Below, piece after piece: positions 16,794-27,972 of a DNA stretch of 64,000 nucleotides (positions within the stretch are counted from its first letter, which is position 1; every line of letters begins with the position of its first letter). The notes beneath the pieces were generated by a model. It saw only the letters and a list, made by a program, of their open reading frames with translations, was not told the DNA's origin and ran no database searches. The stretch is from Klebsiella oxytoca NBRC 105695 (lineage in GTDB: Bacteria > Pseudomonadota > Gammaproteobacteria > Enterobacterales > Enterobacteriaceae). Made by a program: the position numbers and the translations under genes. The stretch lies in assembly GCF_001598695.1 (NCBI RefSeq), contig NZ_BCZK01000015.1, positions 62,001 through 126,000 on the forward strand, in the 5' to 3' direction.

Positions 16794-18616
16794 GTGTGAT
16801 TTCCTTAGTGAATCAGGCGGTGGCCTGGTACGCCGCCAGCGCGGTGCTGGCGTTTTTGTTCGCTCTGCGCAAACCGCTGAGCGGGGCGATCGCCGGGATT
16901 GGCGGCGCGGTCGCCAGCGCGATGCTGGTGCTGGCGGGCGGAACGGCGCTGCTGATGCCGGATCGCGTCAGCGCCGGCATGCTGCAAATGCTGCACCTGC
17001 CCCTGCGCGTTGGCGGCGTCAATGCGCTGTGGCTGCTGGCAATCGGCCTGTCGGCGCTGCCGATTTCGCTGTTCAATATCGCCTGGCATCGTCATCCGCA
17101 GGTTAAAGCCAACGGTCTGCTGGTGAATCTCCTGCTGGCCGCCGCCGTCTGCGCCGTGGTGGTGACGAACTTCGGCGCGCTGGTGGTGATGGCGGAAATT
17201 ATGGCCCTTTGCGCCGCGTTTCTTACCGGCTGCGCGCAGTCCGGCAAGCTGTGGTTTGCGCTGGGACGCCTCGGTACGCTGCTGATGGCGTGGAGCTGCT
17301 GGCTGGTCTGGTCGACCTACGGCACCCTTGAGCTAGGGCAGATTACCCAGCTGGCGGTGGCGGCGCCGCAAAACGCGCTATTGTGGCTGCCGGGCCTGAT
17401 CGGCTTTGCGCTGCTGGCCGGGGTCATTCCGCTGCACGGCTGGGCGCCGCAGGCCCACGCTGGCGCCAGCGCTCCGGCTGCCGCGCTGTTTTCTACGGTA
17501 GTGATGAAGGTCGGTCTGTACGGCATCCTGACGGTCTCGCTGGCCGGCAGCGTTCCGCCGCTGTGGTGGGGCGTGATGCTGCTGGTGCTGGGGATGATCA
17601 CCGCCTTCGTCGGCGGGCTGTACGCCCTGATGGAGCACAATATTCAGCGCCTGCTGGCGTACCACACCCTGGAAAACATCGGCATTATCCTGCTCGGCCT
17701 CGGGGCATTCGTCACCGGCGTGGCGACCCATAACCCAACCCTGATGGTGCTGGGCTTTATCGGCGGCATGTATCACCTGATCAACCATAGCCTGTTTAAA
17801 ACTACCCTGTTCCTCGGCGCGGGAGCGGTGTGGTTCCGCACCGGCCATCGCGATATCGAAAAGCTTGGCGGGATCGGCAAGAAAATGCCGCTGATTTCCC
17901 TTTCGATGCTGGTGGGTCTGATGGCGATGGCCGCGCTGCCGCCGCTGAACGGCTTCGCCGGAGAGTGGGTTATCTATCAGTCCTTCTTTAAGTTGAGCAC
18001 CGGCGACGCGTTTGTTGGCCGCCTGCTTGGGCCGCTGCTGGCGGTGGGCCTGGCGATCACCGGCGCGCTGGCGGTGATGTGTATGGCGAAAGTCTACGGC
18101 GTCACCTTCCTCGGCGCGCCGCGAAGCAAAGAGGCGGAAAACGCCACCTGCGCGCCGGGGCTGATGACCTTTAGCGTGGTGCTGGCCGCCGTCTGCTGCG
18201 TGATTGGCGGGGTTGCCGCGCCGTGGCTGCTGCCGCTGGTGAGCGGGGCGTTTCCGGTGCAGGCGGAGGTCTCCAGCGTGGTGTCTCAGCCGCTGATCGC
18301 CATTCTGCTGATTGCCTGCCCGCTGCTGCCGCTGCTGCTGATGATCTTCTTTAAGGGCGATCGCCTGCCGGCGCGCTCGCGCGGCGCGGCCTGGGTCTGC
18401 GGCTATGACCATGAAAAATCCATGGTGGTGACCGCCCACGGTTTCGCCATGCCGGTGAAAGAGGCTTTTGCGCCAATTCTCAAGCTGCGCCACTGGCTGA
18501 ACCCGGTGCGCCTGGTGCCCGGCTGGCAGAACGCTTCTGCGCCCGCGCTGTTTCGCGGCGTGGCGCTGGTGGAGCTGGCGGTACTGGTGGTGATTGTGAT
18601 TTCCCGAGGAGCCTGA
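16790..18616 (+). CDS. hycC: Hydrogenase 3 membrane subunit HycC
   Basis: Large inner-membrane subunit (608 aa) of the NuoL/MrpA-like antiporter family that anchors the hydrogenase. Many hydrophobic helices are present. The quinone/antiporter core motif runs from GVIPLHGWAPQAHAGASAPA (about residue 206), and LLAYHTLENIGIILLGLG follows. ATGA overlap with hycB and 2 bp to hycD show tight operon packing. Confidence 0.96.
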   Translation: MSVISLVNQAVAWYAASAVLAFLFALRKPLSGAIAGIGGAVASAMLVLAGGTALLMPDRVSAGMLQMLHLPLRVGGVNALWLLAIGLSALPISLFNIAWHRHPQVKANGLLVNLLLAAAVCAVVVTNFGALVVMAEIMALCAAFLTGCAQSGKLWFALGRLGTLLMAWSCWLVWSTYGTLELGQITQLAVAAPQNALLWLPGLIGFALLAGVIPLHGWAPQAHAGASAPAAALFSTVVMKVGLYGILTVSLAGSVPPLWWGVMLLVLGMITAFVGGLYALMEHNIQRLLAYHTLENIGIILLGLGAFVTGVATHNPTLMVLGFIGGMYHLINHSLFKTTLFLGAGAVWFRTGHRDIEKLGGIGKKMPLISLSMLVGLMAMAALPPLNGFAGEWVIYQSFFKLSTGDAFVGRLLGPLLAVGLAITGALAVMCMAKVYGVTFLGAPRSKEAENATCAPGLMTFSVVLAAVCCVIGGVAAPWLLPLVSGAFPVQAEVSSVVSQPLIAILLIACPLLPLLLMIFFKGDRLPARSRGAAWVCGYDHEKSMVVTAHGFAMPVKEAFAPILKLRHWLNPVRLVPGWQNASAPALFRGVALVELAVLVVIVISRGA

Positions 18617-18618
18617 GA

Positions 18619-19542
18619 ATGAGCGTATTAATTGCATTGTTGCAGGCGCTGGTGCTGTTCGCCGTCGCGCCGCTGTTGTCCGGGGTGACCCGCGTCGCCC
18701 GCGCGCGTCTGCATAATCGCCGCGGCCCGGGCGTACTGCAGGAGTACCGGGATATCCTGAAACTGCTGGGGCGCCAGAGCGTTGGCCCGGATGCCTCCGG
18801 CTGGGTCTTCCGCCTGACGCCGTACGTGATGGTCGGCGTGATGCTGACCATCGCTACCGCGCTGCCGGTGGTGACCGTTGATTCGCCGATGGCGGGGCTG
18901 GGCGACCTGATTACCCTGATCTACCTGTTCGCCATCGCCCGTTTCTTCTTCGCTATCTCCGGCCTCGATACCGGCAGCCCGTTTACCGCTATCGGGGCGA
19001 GCCGTGAAGCGATGCTCGGCGTGCTGGTGGAGCCTATCCTGCTGCTCGGCCTGTGGGTCGCGGCTCAGGTCGCCGGGTCCACCCATATCAGCAGTATCAC
19101 TGACACCATTTATCACTGGCCTGTCGCCCGCACTCTTCCGCTGATTCTGGCGCTGTGCGCTTGCGCCTTCGCCACCTTTATCGAAATGGGCAAGCTGCCG
19201 TTCGACCTGGCGGAAGCGGAGCAGGAGCTTCAGGAAGGCCCGCTCTCGGAATACAGCGGTAGCGGCTTCGGCGTGCTGAAGTGGGGCATCAGCCTCAAGC
19301 AGCTGGTGGTCCTGCAAATGTTCGTCGGCGTATTTATCCCGTGGGGACAGATGACCAGCTTTAGCGTCGGCGGTCTGCTGCTGGCGCTGGTAGTTGCCGT
19401 CGTCAAGCTGGTGCTTGGCGTGCTGGTGATTGCGCTGTTCGAAAACAGCATGGCGCGTCTGCGCTTTTGCGCCACCTCCCGCGTCACCTGGGCCGGGTTT
19501 GGTTTTGCCTTTTTAGCCTTCGTCTCCTTGCTGGTGGCGTGA
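18619..19542 (+). CDS. hycD: Hydrogenase 3 membrane subunit HycD
   Basis: NuoH-like inner-membrane protein (307 aa) that connects the soluble [NiFe] module to HycC. It shows the family motifs RRGPGVLQEYRDILKLL near the N-terminus and ELPFDLAEAEQEL-like KLPFDLAEAEQELQEG near residue 197. Hydrophobic throughout. It follows hycC by 2 bp. Confidence 0.96.
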   Translation: MSVLIALLQALVLFAVAPLLSGVTRVARARLHNRRGPGVLQEYRDILKLLGRQSVGPDASGWVFRLTPYVMVGVMLTIATALPVVTVDSPMAGLGDLITLIYLFAIARFFFAISGLDTGSPFTAIGASREAMLGVLVEPILLLGLWVAAQVAGSTHISSITDTIYHWPVARTLPLILALCACAFATFIEMGKLPFDLAEAEQELQEGPLSEYSGSGFGVLKWGISLKQLVVLQMFVGVFIPWGQMTSFSVGGLLLALVVAVVKLVLGVLVIALFENSMARLRFCATSRVTWAGFGFAFLAFVSLLVA

Positions 19543-19559
19543 TTTAAGAGAGTTTGAGC

Positions 19560-21269
19560 ATGTCTGAAGAAAAAATCGGTCAACACTATCTCGCCGCGCT
19601 GCATCAGGCCTTTCCGGGCGTGGTGCTGGATGAAGCCTGGCAGACCAAAGACCAGTTGACGGTCACGGTAAAGGTCAACTATCTGCCGGAAGTGGTCGAG
19701 TTCCTGTACTACAAGCAGGGCGGCTGGCTGTCTGTGCTGTTTGGCAACGACGAACGCAAGCTCAACGGCCACTACGCCGTCTACTACGTGCTGTCGATGG
19801 AGCAGGGCACGAAATGCTGGATCACCGTGCGCGTGGAAGTGGACGCCAATAAACCGGAATATCCGTCGGTGACGCCGCGCGTGCCGGCGGCTGTGTGGGG
19901 CGAGCGCGAAGTGCGCGATATGTACGGCCTGGTGCCGGTGGGGCTGCCGGACGAGCGCCGGCTGGTGCTGCCGGACGACTGGCCGGATGAACTCTATCCG
20001 CTGCGAAAAGACAGCATGGACTACCGTCAACGCCCGGCGCCGACCACCGATGCCGAAACCTACGAGTTTATCAACGAGCTGGGCAGCAAGAAAAACAACG
20101 TGGTGCCGATTGGCCCGCTGCACGTCACCTCCGACGAACCGGGCCACTTCCGCCTGTTCGTTGACGGCGAGAATATTATCGACGCCGACTACCGCCTGTT
20201 CTACGTCCATCGCGGGATGGAAAAGCTGGCGGAAACCCGGATGGGCTACAACGAAGTGACCTTCCTGTCGGACCGCGTGTGCGGTATCTGCGGTTTCGCC
20301 CACAGCACCGCCTACACCACTTCGGTAGAGAACGCGATGGGCATCGTAGTGCCGGAGCGCGCGCAGATGATCCGCGCCATTCTGCTGGAGGTGGAACGCC
20401 TGCACTCGCACCTGCTGAACCTCGGCCTCGCCTGCCACTTTACCGGCTTCGACTCCGGGTTTATGCAGTTCTTCCGCGTGCGCGAAACCTCGATGAAGAT
20501 GGCGGAAATTCTTACCGGGGCGCGTAAAACCTACGGTCTGAACCTGATTGGCGGCATTCGTCGCGATCTGCTGAAAGAGGACATGATCCAGACCCGCCAG
20601 CTGGCGCAGCAGATGCGTCGCGACGTGCAGGAGCTGGTGGATATGCTGCTCAGCACGCCGAATATGGAGCAGCGTACCGTGGGCATTGGTCGTCTCGACC
20701 CGCAAATCGCCCGCGACTTCAGCAACGTTGGCCCGATGGTGCGCGCCAGCGGGCACGCCCGCGATACCCGCGCCGATCACCCGTTTGTCGGCTACGGCCT
20801 GCTGCCGATGGAAGTGCACAGCGAACAGGGATGCGACGTCATCTCGCGTCTGAAGGTGCGCATCAACGAGGTCTACACCGCGTTGAACATGATCGACTTT
20901 GGCCTCGATAACCTGCCGGGCGGCCCGCTGATGGTGGAGGGCTTCACCTATATTCCGCACCGCTTCGCGCTCGGCTTCTCAGAAGCGCCGCGCGGGGATG
21001 ATATCCACTGGAGTATGACCGGCGATAACCAGAAGCTGTACCGCTGGCGCTGCCGGGCGGCGACCTACGCCAACTGGCCGACTCTGCGCTATATGCTGCG
21101 CGGCAATACCGTCTCCGACGCGCCGCTGATCATCGGCAGCCTTGACCCGTGCTACTCCTGTACCGATCGCATGACGGTGGTCGACGTGCGCAAGAAGAAG
21201 AGCAAAGTGGTGCCGTACAAAGAGCTGGAGCGCTACAGCATCGAGCGTAAGAACTCGCCGCTGAAATAA
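19560..21269 (+). CDS. hycE: Hydrogenase 3 large subunit HycE
   Basis: [NiFe] catalytic subunit (569 aa from ATG 19560, as in E. coli; a TTG two codons upstream is less likely). The N-terminal third is NuoC-like and the rest NuoD-like. Nickel ligands come from RVCGICGFAH (about residue 241) and the C-terminal DPCYSCTDR. The 32 residues after that Arg are the tail removed by protease HycI during maturation. It produces H2 from electrons delivered by HycB/F/G. Confidence 0.97.
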   Translation: MSEEKIGQHYLAALHQAFPGVVLDEAWQTKDQLTVTVKVNYLPEVVEFLYYKQGGWLSVLFGNDERKLNGHYAVYYVLSMEQGTKCWITVRVEVDANKPEYPSVTPRVPAAVWGEREVRDMYGLVPVGLPDERRLVLPDDWPDELYPLRKDSMDYRQRPAPTTDAETYEFINELGSKKNNVVPIGPLHVTSDEPGHFRLFVDGENIIDADYRLFYVHRGMEKLAETRMGYNEVTFLSDRVCGICGFAHSTAYTTSVENAMGIVVPERAQMIRAILLEVERLHSHLLNLGLACHFTGFDSGFMQFFRVRETSMKMAEILTGARKTYGLNLIGGIRRDLLKEDMIQTRQLAQQMRRDVQELVDMLLSTPNMEQRTVGIGRLDPQIARDFSNVGPMVRASGHARDTRADHPFVGYGLLPMEVHSEQGCDVISRLKVRINEVYTALNMIDFGLDNLPGGPLMVEGFTYIPHRFALGFSEAPRGDDIHWSMTGDNQKLYRWRCRAATYANWPTLRYMLRGNTVSDAPLIIGSLDPCYSCTDRMTVVDVRKKKSKVVPYKELERYSIERKNSPLK

Positions 21270-21278
21270 GGAATCGCC

Positions 21279-21821
21279 ATGTTTACCTTTATTAAAAAAG
21301 TCATCAAAACCGGCACCGCGACGCACTCATACCCGCTGGAGCCGATGCCGGTGGATAAAAATTTCCGCGGCAAACCGGAGCATAATCCGCAGCAGTGTAT
21401 CGGCTGCGCCGCCTGCGTTAACGCCTGTCCGTCGAACGCCCTGACGGTAGAAACCGATCTCGCCACCAACCAGCTGGCGTGGCAGTTCAACCTCGGGCGC
21501 TGCATTTTCTGCGGACGCTGCGAAGAGGTCTGCCCGACGGCGGCGATTAAGCTCTCTCAGGAGTACGAGCTGGCGGTATGGAAGAAAGAGGATTTTCTCC
21601 AGCAATCGCGTTTTGCCATTTGCCACTGCCGGGTGTGTGAACGCCCATTCGCCGTACAGAAAGAGATCGACTATGCCATCGCGCTGCTCAAACACAACGG
21701 CGATAGCCGCGCCGAGCTGCATCGCGAAAGCTTCGAGACCTGCCCGGAGTGCAAACGCCAGAAGTGCCTGGTGCCGTCCGACCGTATTGAACTGACTCGC
21801 CATATGAGAGAGGCCAGCTGA
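21279..21821 (+). CDS. hycF: Hydrogenase 3 ferredoxin subunit HycF
   Basis: NuoI-like 2[4Fe-4S] protein (180 aa). The cluster motifs [12 protein letters not shown] and [12 protein letters not shown] are in the first half. The C-terminal part has extra cysteine pairs ([15 protein letters not shown]) that could bind another metal. Its stop overlaps the hycG start (TGATG). Confidence 0.96.
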   Translation: MFTFIKKVIKTGTATHSYPLEPMPVDKNFRGKPEHNPQQCIGCAACVNACPSNALTVETDLATNQLAWQFNLGRCIFCGRCEEVCPTAAIKLSQEYELAVWKKEDFLQQSRFAICHCRVCERPFAVQKEIDYAIALLKHNGDSRAELHRESFETCPECKRQKCLVPSDRIELTRHMREAS

Positions 21822-22588
21822 TGAGCAACTTATTAGGCCCGCGCGATGACAACGGCATTCCGGTGCCGATGACGGTGGATGAGTCCATCGCCAGCATGAA
21901 GGCATCGCTGCTGAAGAAAATTAAGCGTTCCGCCTACGTTTATCGGGTGGACTGCGGCGGCTGCAACGGCTGCGAGATCGAGATTTTCGCCACCCTGTCG
22001 CCGCTGTTCGACGCCGAGCGCTTTGGGATCAAAGTGGTGCCGTCGCCGCGTCACGCCGATATTCTGCTGTTTACCGGGGCAGTGACCCGGGCGATGCGTT
22101 CTCCCGCGCTGCGCGCGTGGCAGTCCGCGCCGGATCCGAAAATCTGCATCTCCTATGGCGCCTGCGGCAACAGCGGCGGCATCTTCCACGACCTTTATTG
22201 CGTGTGGGGCGGAACCGATAAAATCGTGCCGGTGGATGTCTATATTCCCGGCTGCCCGCCCACCCCGGCCGCGACGCTGTACGGCTTCGCGATGGCGCTG
22301 GGCCTGCTGGAACAGAAAATCCACGCCCGCGTGCCGGGCGAGCAGGACGAGCAGCCGACCGAACTTCTGCACCCGGATATGGTACAGCCGCTGCGGGTGC
22401 GCATCGATCGCGAAGCGCGCCGGCTGGCGGGCTATCGCTACGGCCGGCAGATTGCCGATGACTATATGCGCCTGCTGGGGCAGGGCGATAGCCAGGTGAT
22501 GCGCTGGCTGGAGGCGGAAAAAGATCCGCGTCTGACCGAGATCGTCACCCATCTGAACCAGGTCGTAGAAGGAGCGCGTATCCGATGA
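21821..22588 (+). CDS. hycG: Hydrogenase 3 small subunit HycG
   Basis: NuoB-like [4Fe-4S] small subunit (255 aa) next to the active-site subunit. Cluster ligands are seen in [18 protein letters not shown] and [16 protein letters not shown] overlap with hycH. Confidence 0.96.
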   Translation: MSNLLGPRDDNGIPVPMTVDESIASMKASLLKKIKRSAYVYRVDCGGCNGCEIEIFATLSPLFDAERFGIKVVPSPRHADILLFTGAVTRAMRSPALRAWQSAPDPKICISYGACGNSGGIFHDLYCVWGGTDKIVPVDVYIPGCPPTPAATLYGFAMALGLLEQKIHARVPGEQDEQPTELLHPDMVQPLRVRIDREARRLAGYRYGRQIADDYMRLLGQGDSQVMRWLEAEKDPRLTEIVTHLNQVVEGARIR

Positions 22589-22995
22589 GCGAGACGGTGG
22601 TGTTCAGTCAGCTGAGCCGTAAATTTATTGATGAGAACGACGCGACGCCTGACCAGGCGCAGCAGGTGGTCTATTACAGCCTGGCGATTGGCCACCACCT
22701 CGGCGTCATCGACTGCCTCGAGGCGGCGCTGAGCTGCCCGTGGCAGGCGTATCTGGCGTGGATTGCGACCCTCGAAGAGGGCAGCACCGCGCGGCGTAAA
22801 ATGGAAGGCGTGCCGAAGTACGGCGAGATTGTTATCGACAGCAATCATGTGACGATGCTGGCTAACGCTTTTGATAAAGCGCTGGCGCGACAGACCCCCG
22901 AGCAGCAGGCGTGGAGCAAAACTATGCTCAGTATGCTGCATGATATTCACCAGGAAAGCGCCATCTATCTGATGGTGAGGAGACTCCGTGACTGA
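22585..22995 (+). CDS. hycH: Formate hydrogenlyase maturation protein HycH
   Basis: HycH (136 aa) is required for assembly of active hydrogenase 3 in E. coli; its biochemical role is not well defined. The sequence matches the family from [19 protein letters not shown] onward. It overlaps both hycG (4 bp) and hycI (8 bp). Confidence 0.93.
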   Translation: MSETVVFSQLSRKFIDENDATPDQAQQVVYYSLAIGHHLGVIDCLEAALSCPWQAYLAWIATLEEGSTARRKMEGVPKYGEIVIDSNHVTMLANAFDKALARQTPEQQAWSKTMLSMLHDIHQESAIYLMVRRLRD

Positions 22996-23473
22996 CGTTT
23001 TACTCTGTGTCGGCAATAGCATGATGGGCGACGACGGCGCAGGCCCGCTGCTGGCGGAGATGTGCGCGGCTAATCCCGTCGGTGATTGGGTGGTGATTGA
23101 CGGCGGCAGCGCGCCGGAAAACGATATCGTCGCCATTCGCGAGCTGCGCCCCGAGCGCCTGCTGATCGTCGATGCCACCGATATGGGTCTGAACCCCGGC
23201 GAGATCCGCATCGTCGATCCGGACGATATCGCCGAGATGTTTATGATGACTACCCACAATATGCCGCTCAACTATCTGATCGATCAGCTAAAAGAGGATA
23301 TCGGCGAGGTGATTTTCTTGGGTATTCAGCCGGATATCGTCGGCTTTTATTACCCGATGACCCAGCCGATTAAGGACGCGGTCGAAGCGGTGTACGCGCG
23401 GCTTGATGGGTGGCAGGGGCAGGGGGGGTTTGCGGCACTTGAAGCCGCAGAGGAGCCGGCGTTCCCCGGCTAA
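22988..23473 (+). CDS. hycI: Hydrogenase 3 maturation endopeptidase HycI
   Basis: Nickel-dependent protease (161 aa, GTG start) that removes the HycE C-terminal tail after metal insertion. The metal-binding Asp and His positions lie in GNSMMGDDGAGP, VDATDMGLNPGE and MMTTHNMPLNYL. The protein is about five residues longer than its E. coli homologue. The last codons (PAFPG and stop) fall inside a REP palindrome that has fused to the gene end. Confidence 0.94.
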   Translation: MTDVLLCVGNSMMGDDGAGPLLAEMCAANPVGDWVVIDGGSAPENDIVAIRELRPERLLIVDATDMGLNPGEIRIVDPDDIAEMFMMTTHNMPLNYLIDQLKEDIGEVIFLGIQPDIVGFYYPMTQPIKDAVEAVYARLDGWQGQGGFAALEAAEEPAFPG

Positions 23474-23745
23474 GCGCAGCGCAAGCCTGGAGTTCGATCA
23501 GGGGGAGCAGGTTTACTTTTTTCCCGGGTCGCGGCGTAAACGCCTTACCCGGGCTACGACGACTTTTGTCACCCTGGCGTTTGCCATTCCCGGAGGCGAT
23601 GCTGCGCATCTGTCCGGGCTACGACGACTTTTGTCACCCTGGCGTTTGCCAGTCCCGGAGGCGATGCTGCGCATCTCTCCGGGCTACCGGTCCGCGGGCG
23701 TTGATGAACCTGTAGCCCGGCTAAGCGCAGCGCGAGCCGGGAAAA
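23463..23745. repeat. REP/BIME cluster after hycI
   Basis: At least five REP-type palindromes fill the 326-bp gap between the convergent hycI and ascB genes. Two units are part of a 65-bp direct tandem duplication (starting at 23556 and 23621, with the sequence ACGACGACTTTTGTCACCCT at each start). No coding potential is seen here. Confidence 0.8.
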
Positions 23746-23767
23746 TTTCCTTGTTGCAGGTGTTTGT

Positions 23768-23790
23768 CAGGCTGAGTATCCCTCAGCCTG
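23768..23790 (-). terminator. Stem-loop after ascB
   Basis: CAGGCTGAG (23768-23776) and CTCAGCCTG (23782-23790) form a perfect 9-bp stem with a 5-base loop, 10 bp past the ascB stop. There is no T run on the minus strand, so termination efficiency is uncertain. Confidence 0.5.
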
Positions 23791-23799
23791 CGGGGCGCA

Positions 23800-25227
<1,428 letters not shown>

Positions 25228-25250
25228 TTACCTCGTTAACAAAATGGTGT

Positions 25251-26693
25251 TCAGGCGTGAGAAGCCTGGGTGCCGGCCTGACGCTGTCTGGCGTCGGCGG
25301 CGGCTTCTTCTTGCGGAATATCTTCAAAGCCGAGCATCAGCGTCAGGACAAACGACAGCACCACCGCCAGCGCCATGACGCCAAAGACCCAGACGATCGT
25401 CATCGGATTGGCCGGGTCGAAAAACTGGACGCTGGTGAACAGGCCCGGCGCCGCCATTGAGTGGCTGGCGAGCCCGGCAATGCCGGCCACCGCGCCGCAG
25501 ATAAAGCCGCTAATCAGGCTGGCGATCAGCGGTCGCTTCAGCCGCACCGCCACGCCGTACAGCGCCGGTTCGGAAATCCCCGCCAGAATTGCAGAAGCCG
25601 CGGCCGCCAGCGCCGTCTGGCGCAGCTCCGGGTTTTTGGTTTTCCACGCCACCGCCAGCGACGAGCCGCCCAGCGACAGATTAGCGCCGATTTCCGACGG
25701 CATCACCATGCCCTCTTTGCCGGTTTCGGCGATGGTCTGAATGATCGTTGGGGTAAAGACCCGGTGCATCCCGGTCATTACCAGCAGCGGCCACAGGGCG
25801 CCCATGATCGCCACCGACAGCCAGCCGAGATAGCTGTGGATCGTATAGACCAGCGCGGAAATGGCGCTACCGATCCAGATGCCGAGCGGGCCGATCAGCA
25901 GAATCGACAGCGGAGCGGCGATCAATACGATCAGCATCGGTTTAAGGAAGTTTTTTGTCACCGCCGGGGTGATACGGTCGACCCAGCGTTCGATATAAGA
26001 GAGGCACCAGGTCATCACCAGCGCCGGGATCACGGTATAGGTGTATTTCACCGCCGTCACCGGAATAAAGGCAAACTCCACGTGCTCGCCCTGGGCGGCT
26101 TTGGCCATCAGTTCGATAAAGCTCGGGTGCACCAGCACCCCGGCAATGGCAATCGCCAGCGACATATTGGTTTTGAACTTCACCGCTGCGGAAGCGGCGA
26201 CCATCAGCGGCAGGAAGAAGAACGCGCCGTCGCCGATCACCGTCAGAATAGTCAGCGTTGGCGCGCCTTTGGGCAGAGCGCCGGTCATCTCGAGGATCAT
26301 TGCCAGCAGCTTAACCATCGATCCACCGATAATCGCCGGGATCAGCGGCGACATGGTGCCGATCAGCGCGTCGAGGATCCCGGCGCCGATGCGTTTCAGG
26401 GTAATAGGCGGTTTCCCCTGCGGTTCGGCCGGGCGCAGATCCCCCGGCAGCAGCGCGACCACTTCGCGATACGCCTGGGAGACGGTATTGCCCACGATCA
26501 CCTGGCACTGGTTATCGCTACGCACCACGCCGAGCACGCCTTTCAGCCCTTTGAGGGTGGCGCTGTCGACCCGCTCGTTGTCTTTGACCACGAAACGCAG
26601 GCGGGTCATGCAGTGGGTGACGGCGGCAACGTTATCTGCGCCACCGATTGCCGCGATAATCTGCTGCGCCAGAGCTGCATAATTTTTAGACAT
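25251..26693 (-). CDS. ascF: PTS beta-glucoside IIBC permease AscF
   Basis: Inner-membrane PTS protein (480 aa). The N-terminal IIB domain carries the phosphorylatable cysteine in AVTHCMTRLRFVVKD. A IIC domain of about ten helices follows (GGSMVKLLAMILE, TGMHRVFTPTIIQTIAETG). There is no fused IIA domain, so phosphate must come from another IIA such as glucose Crr. It is transcribed divergently from ascG and forms an operon with ascB. Confidence 0.94.
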   Translation of the reverse strand: MSKNYAALAQQIIAAIGGADNVAAVTHCMTRLRFVVKDNERVDSATLKGLKGVLGVVRSDNQCQVIVGNTVSQAYREVVALLPGDLRPAEPQGKPPITLKRIGAGILDALIGTMSPLIPAIIGGSMVKLLAMILEMTGALPKGAPTLTILTVIGDGAFFFLPLMVAASAAVKFKTNMSLAIAIAGVLVHPSFIELMAKAAQGEHVEFAFIPVTAVKYTYTVIPALVMTWCLSYIERWVDRITPAVTKNFLKPMLIVLIAAPLSILLIGPLGIWIGSAISALVYTIHSYLGWLSVAIMGALWPLLVMTGMHRVFTPTIIQTIAETGKEGMVMPSEIGANLSLGGSSLAVAWKTKNPELRQTALAAAASAILAGISEPALYGVAVRLKRPLIASLISGFICGAVAGIAGLASHSMAAPGLFTSVQFFDPANPMTIVWVFGVMALAVVLSFVLTLMLGFEDIPQEEAAADARQRQAGTQASHA

Positions 26694-26769
26694 CGGATTT
26701 TATCCTGTTTATCAATGGGGTACTGGCTTGTCACCGCGCCGGAAAGCGGAGCGGCATCATGCATACATA

Positions 26770-26783
26770 GGAAACCGGTTCCA
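26770..26783. promoter_or_regulatory. Candidate AscG operator
   Basis: GGAAACCGGTTCCA matches the reported AscG site TGAAACCGGTTTCA at 12 of 14 positions. It lies between ascF and ascG, 77 bp upstream of ascF. Confidence 0.65.
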
Positions 26784-26842
26784 CAAAATCATGATTAGTT
26801 TCATTTATTCATACAAGAAATAAAAAAATAAGATCTCGATTT

Positions 26843-26858
26843 TGTGATTTTGATCGCT
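26843..26858. promoter_or_regulatory. Possible CRP site between ascF and ascG
   Basis: TGTGA-TTTTGA-TCGCT matches the CRP consensus at 8 of 10 positions. The spacing between the divergent sugar genes suits catabolite control, but the right half is weak. Confidence 0.4.
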
Positions 26859-26949
26859 GTGTGCGCATCCGCGCGGGCGACGCGCAAATGCTGAAAAAGC
26901 GCAGCGTGTGCAGTACACTGCGGGCAACATTGGCAACAGGAATAACCAC

Positions 26950-27963
26950 ATGGCAACGATGCTGGAGGTAGCGAAGCGCGCGGGGGTGTCAAAGGCCACC
27001 GTTTCGCGGGTGCTGTCGGGGAACGGCTATGTCAGCCAGGAGACCAAAGATCGCGTCTTCCAGGCGGTGGCCGAAAGCGGCTACCGGCCGAATCTGCTGG
27101 CGCGCAACCTGGCGACGAAAAAGACGCAGACCCTCGGGCTGGTGGTGACCAACACCCTTTATCACGGCGTCTATTTCAGCGAACTGCTCTACCACGTCGC
27201 GCGGATGACCGAAGACAAAGGGCGGCAGCTGATCCTCGCCGACGGCAAGCACAGCGCGGAGGAGGAGCGCGAGGCGATTGAGTATCTGCTCGATCTGCGC
27301 TGCGATGCGATAATTATCTATCCGCGCTTTCTCAGCGTTGATGAGATGGATGAGATTATCGAAAATCATGAGCGGCCCATCATGGTGCTCAACCGCCGCC
27401 TGCGCCGCAACGCCAGCCACTGCGTCTGGTCCGATCAAAAAGCTTCGGCGATGATGGCGGTGGAAAAGCTTATCGCGCTGGGCCATCGGGAAATCGCGTT
27501 TATTACCGGTTCGCTGGATTCGCCAACCGGCGTTGAGCGTCTCTCGGGCTATAAAGACGCGCTGGCCCGCCACGGCATTGCCCTGAATAACGATCTGATC
27601 GTCGAAGGCCGCTGGACGCCGGAAACCGGCGCGGCGGGGGTTGAAACGCTGCGCCAGCGCCGCGTCGGCTACAGCGCGCTGGTGGCGAGCAACGACGACA
27701 TGGCGGTTGGCGCGATGAAACAGCTGCATCAGATCGGCGTCAAGGTTCCGGAGCAGGTCTCGGTCGTGGGGTTTGACGATATCGTGCTGGCGCCGTATAT
27801 GGTTCCGGCGCTCTCCAGCGTCAAAGTTCCGGTGACGGAGATGATCAAAGAGAGCATCAACCGGCTGATCTTTATGCTCGACGGCGGCGATTTTAAATTT
27901 CAGCAACTCTTCCCCGGCGAGCTGATTGAACGCGACTCGGTGGTCCCCGGCCCGCATACCTGA
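26950..27963 (+). CDS. ascG: LacI-family repressor AscG
   Basis: Transcriptional repressor (337 aa from ATG 26950, MATMLEVAKRAGVSKATVSRVL). The N-terminal LacI helix-turn-helix covers residues 4-25 and a periplasmic-binding-protein-like sugar domain follows. The sequence closely tracks E. coli AscG (for example GLVVTNTLYHG and LVASNDDMA). An in-frame extension to 26908 lacks a ribosome site, whereas AGGA precedes 26950. It is divergent from ascFB, with its likely operator in between. Confidence 0.94.
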   Translation: MATMLEVAKRAGVSKATVSRVLSGNGYVSQETKDRVFQAVAESGYRPNLLARNLATKKTQTLGLVVTNTLYHGVYFSELLYHVARMTEDKGRQLILADGKHSAEEEREAIEYLLDLRCDAIIIYPRFLSVDEMDEIIENHERPIMVLNRRLRRNASHCVWSDQKASAMMAVEKLIALGHREIAFITGSLDSPTGVERLSGYKDALARHGIALNNDLIVEGRWTPETGAAGVETLRQRRVGYSALVASNDDMAVGAMKQLHQIGVKVPEQVSVVGFDDIVLAPYMVPALSSVKVPVTEMIKESINRLIFMLDGGDFKFQQLFPGELIERDSVVPGPHT

Positions 27964-27972
27964 CGTCGTCAG

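Noticed and set aside
19230-20960. 576-aa minus-strand ORF opposite hycE
   Set aside because: Shadow frame of the well-supported hycD/hycE genes; no start signal or family features.
23463-23745. Possible CRISPR array
   Set aside because: The repeated units are REP palindromes and a single 65-bp tandem duplication; there are no regularly spaced unique spacers and no cas genes.
25461-26798. 445-aa plus-strand ORF opposite ascF
   Set aside because: Low-complexity, His/Arg/Gln-rich shadow of ascF.
26950-27963. AscG as repressor of the sugar locus at 1-8 kb
   Set aside because: Its known-type site (AAACCGGTTT core) is found next to ascF, whereas the other locus carries an AAAGCGCTTT core, so a different LacI protein is likely.
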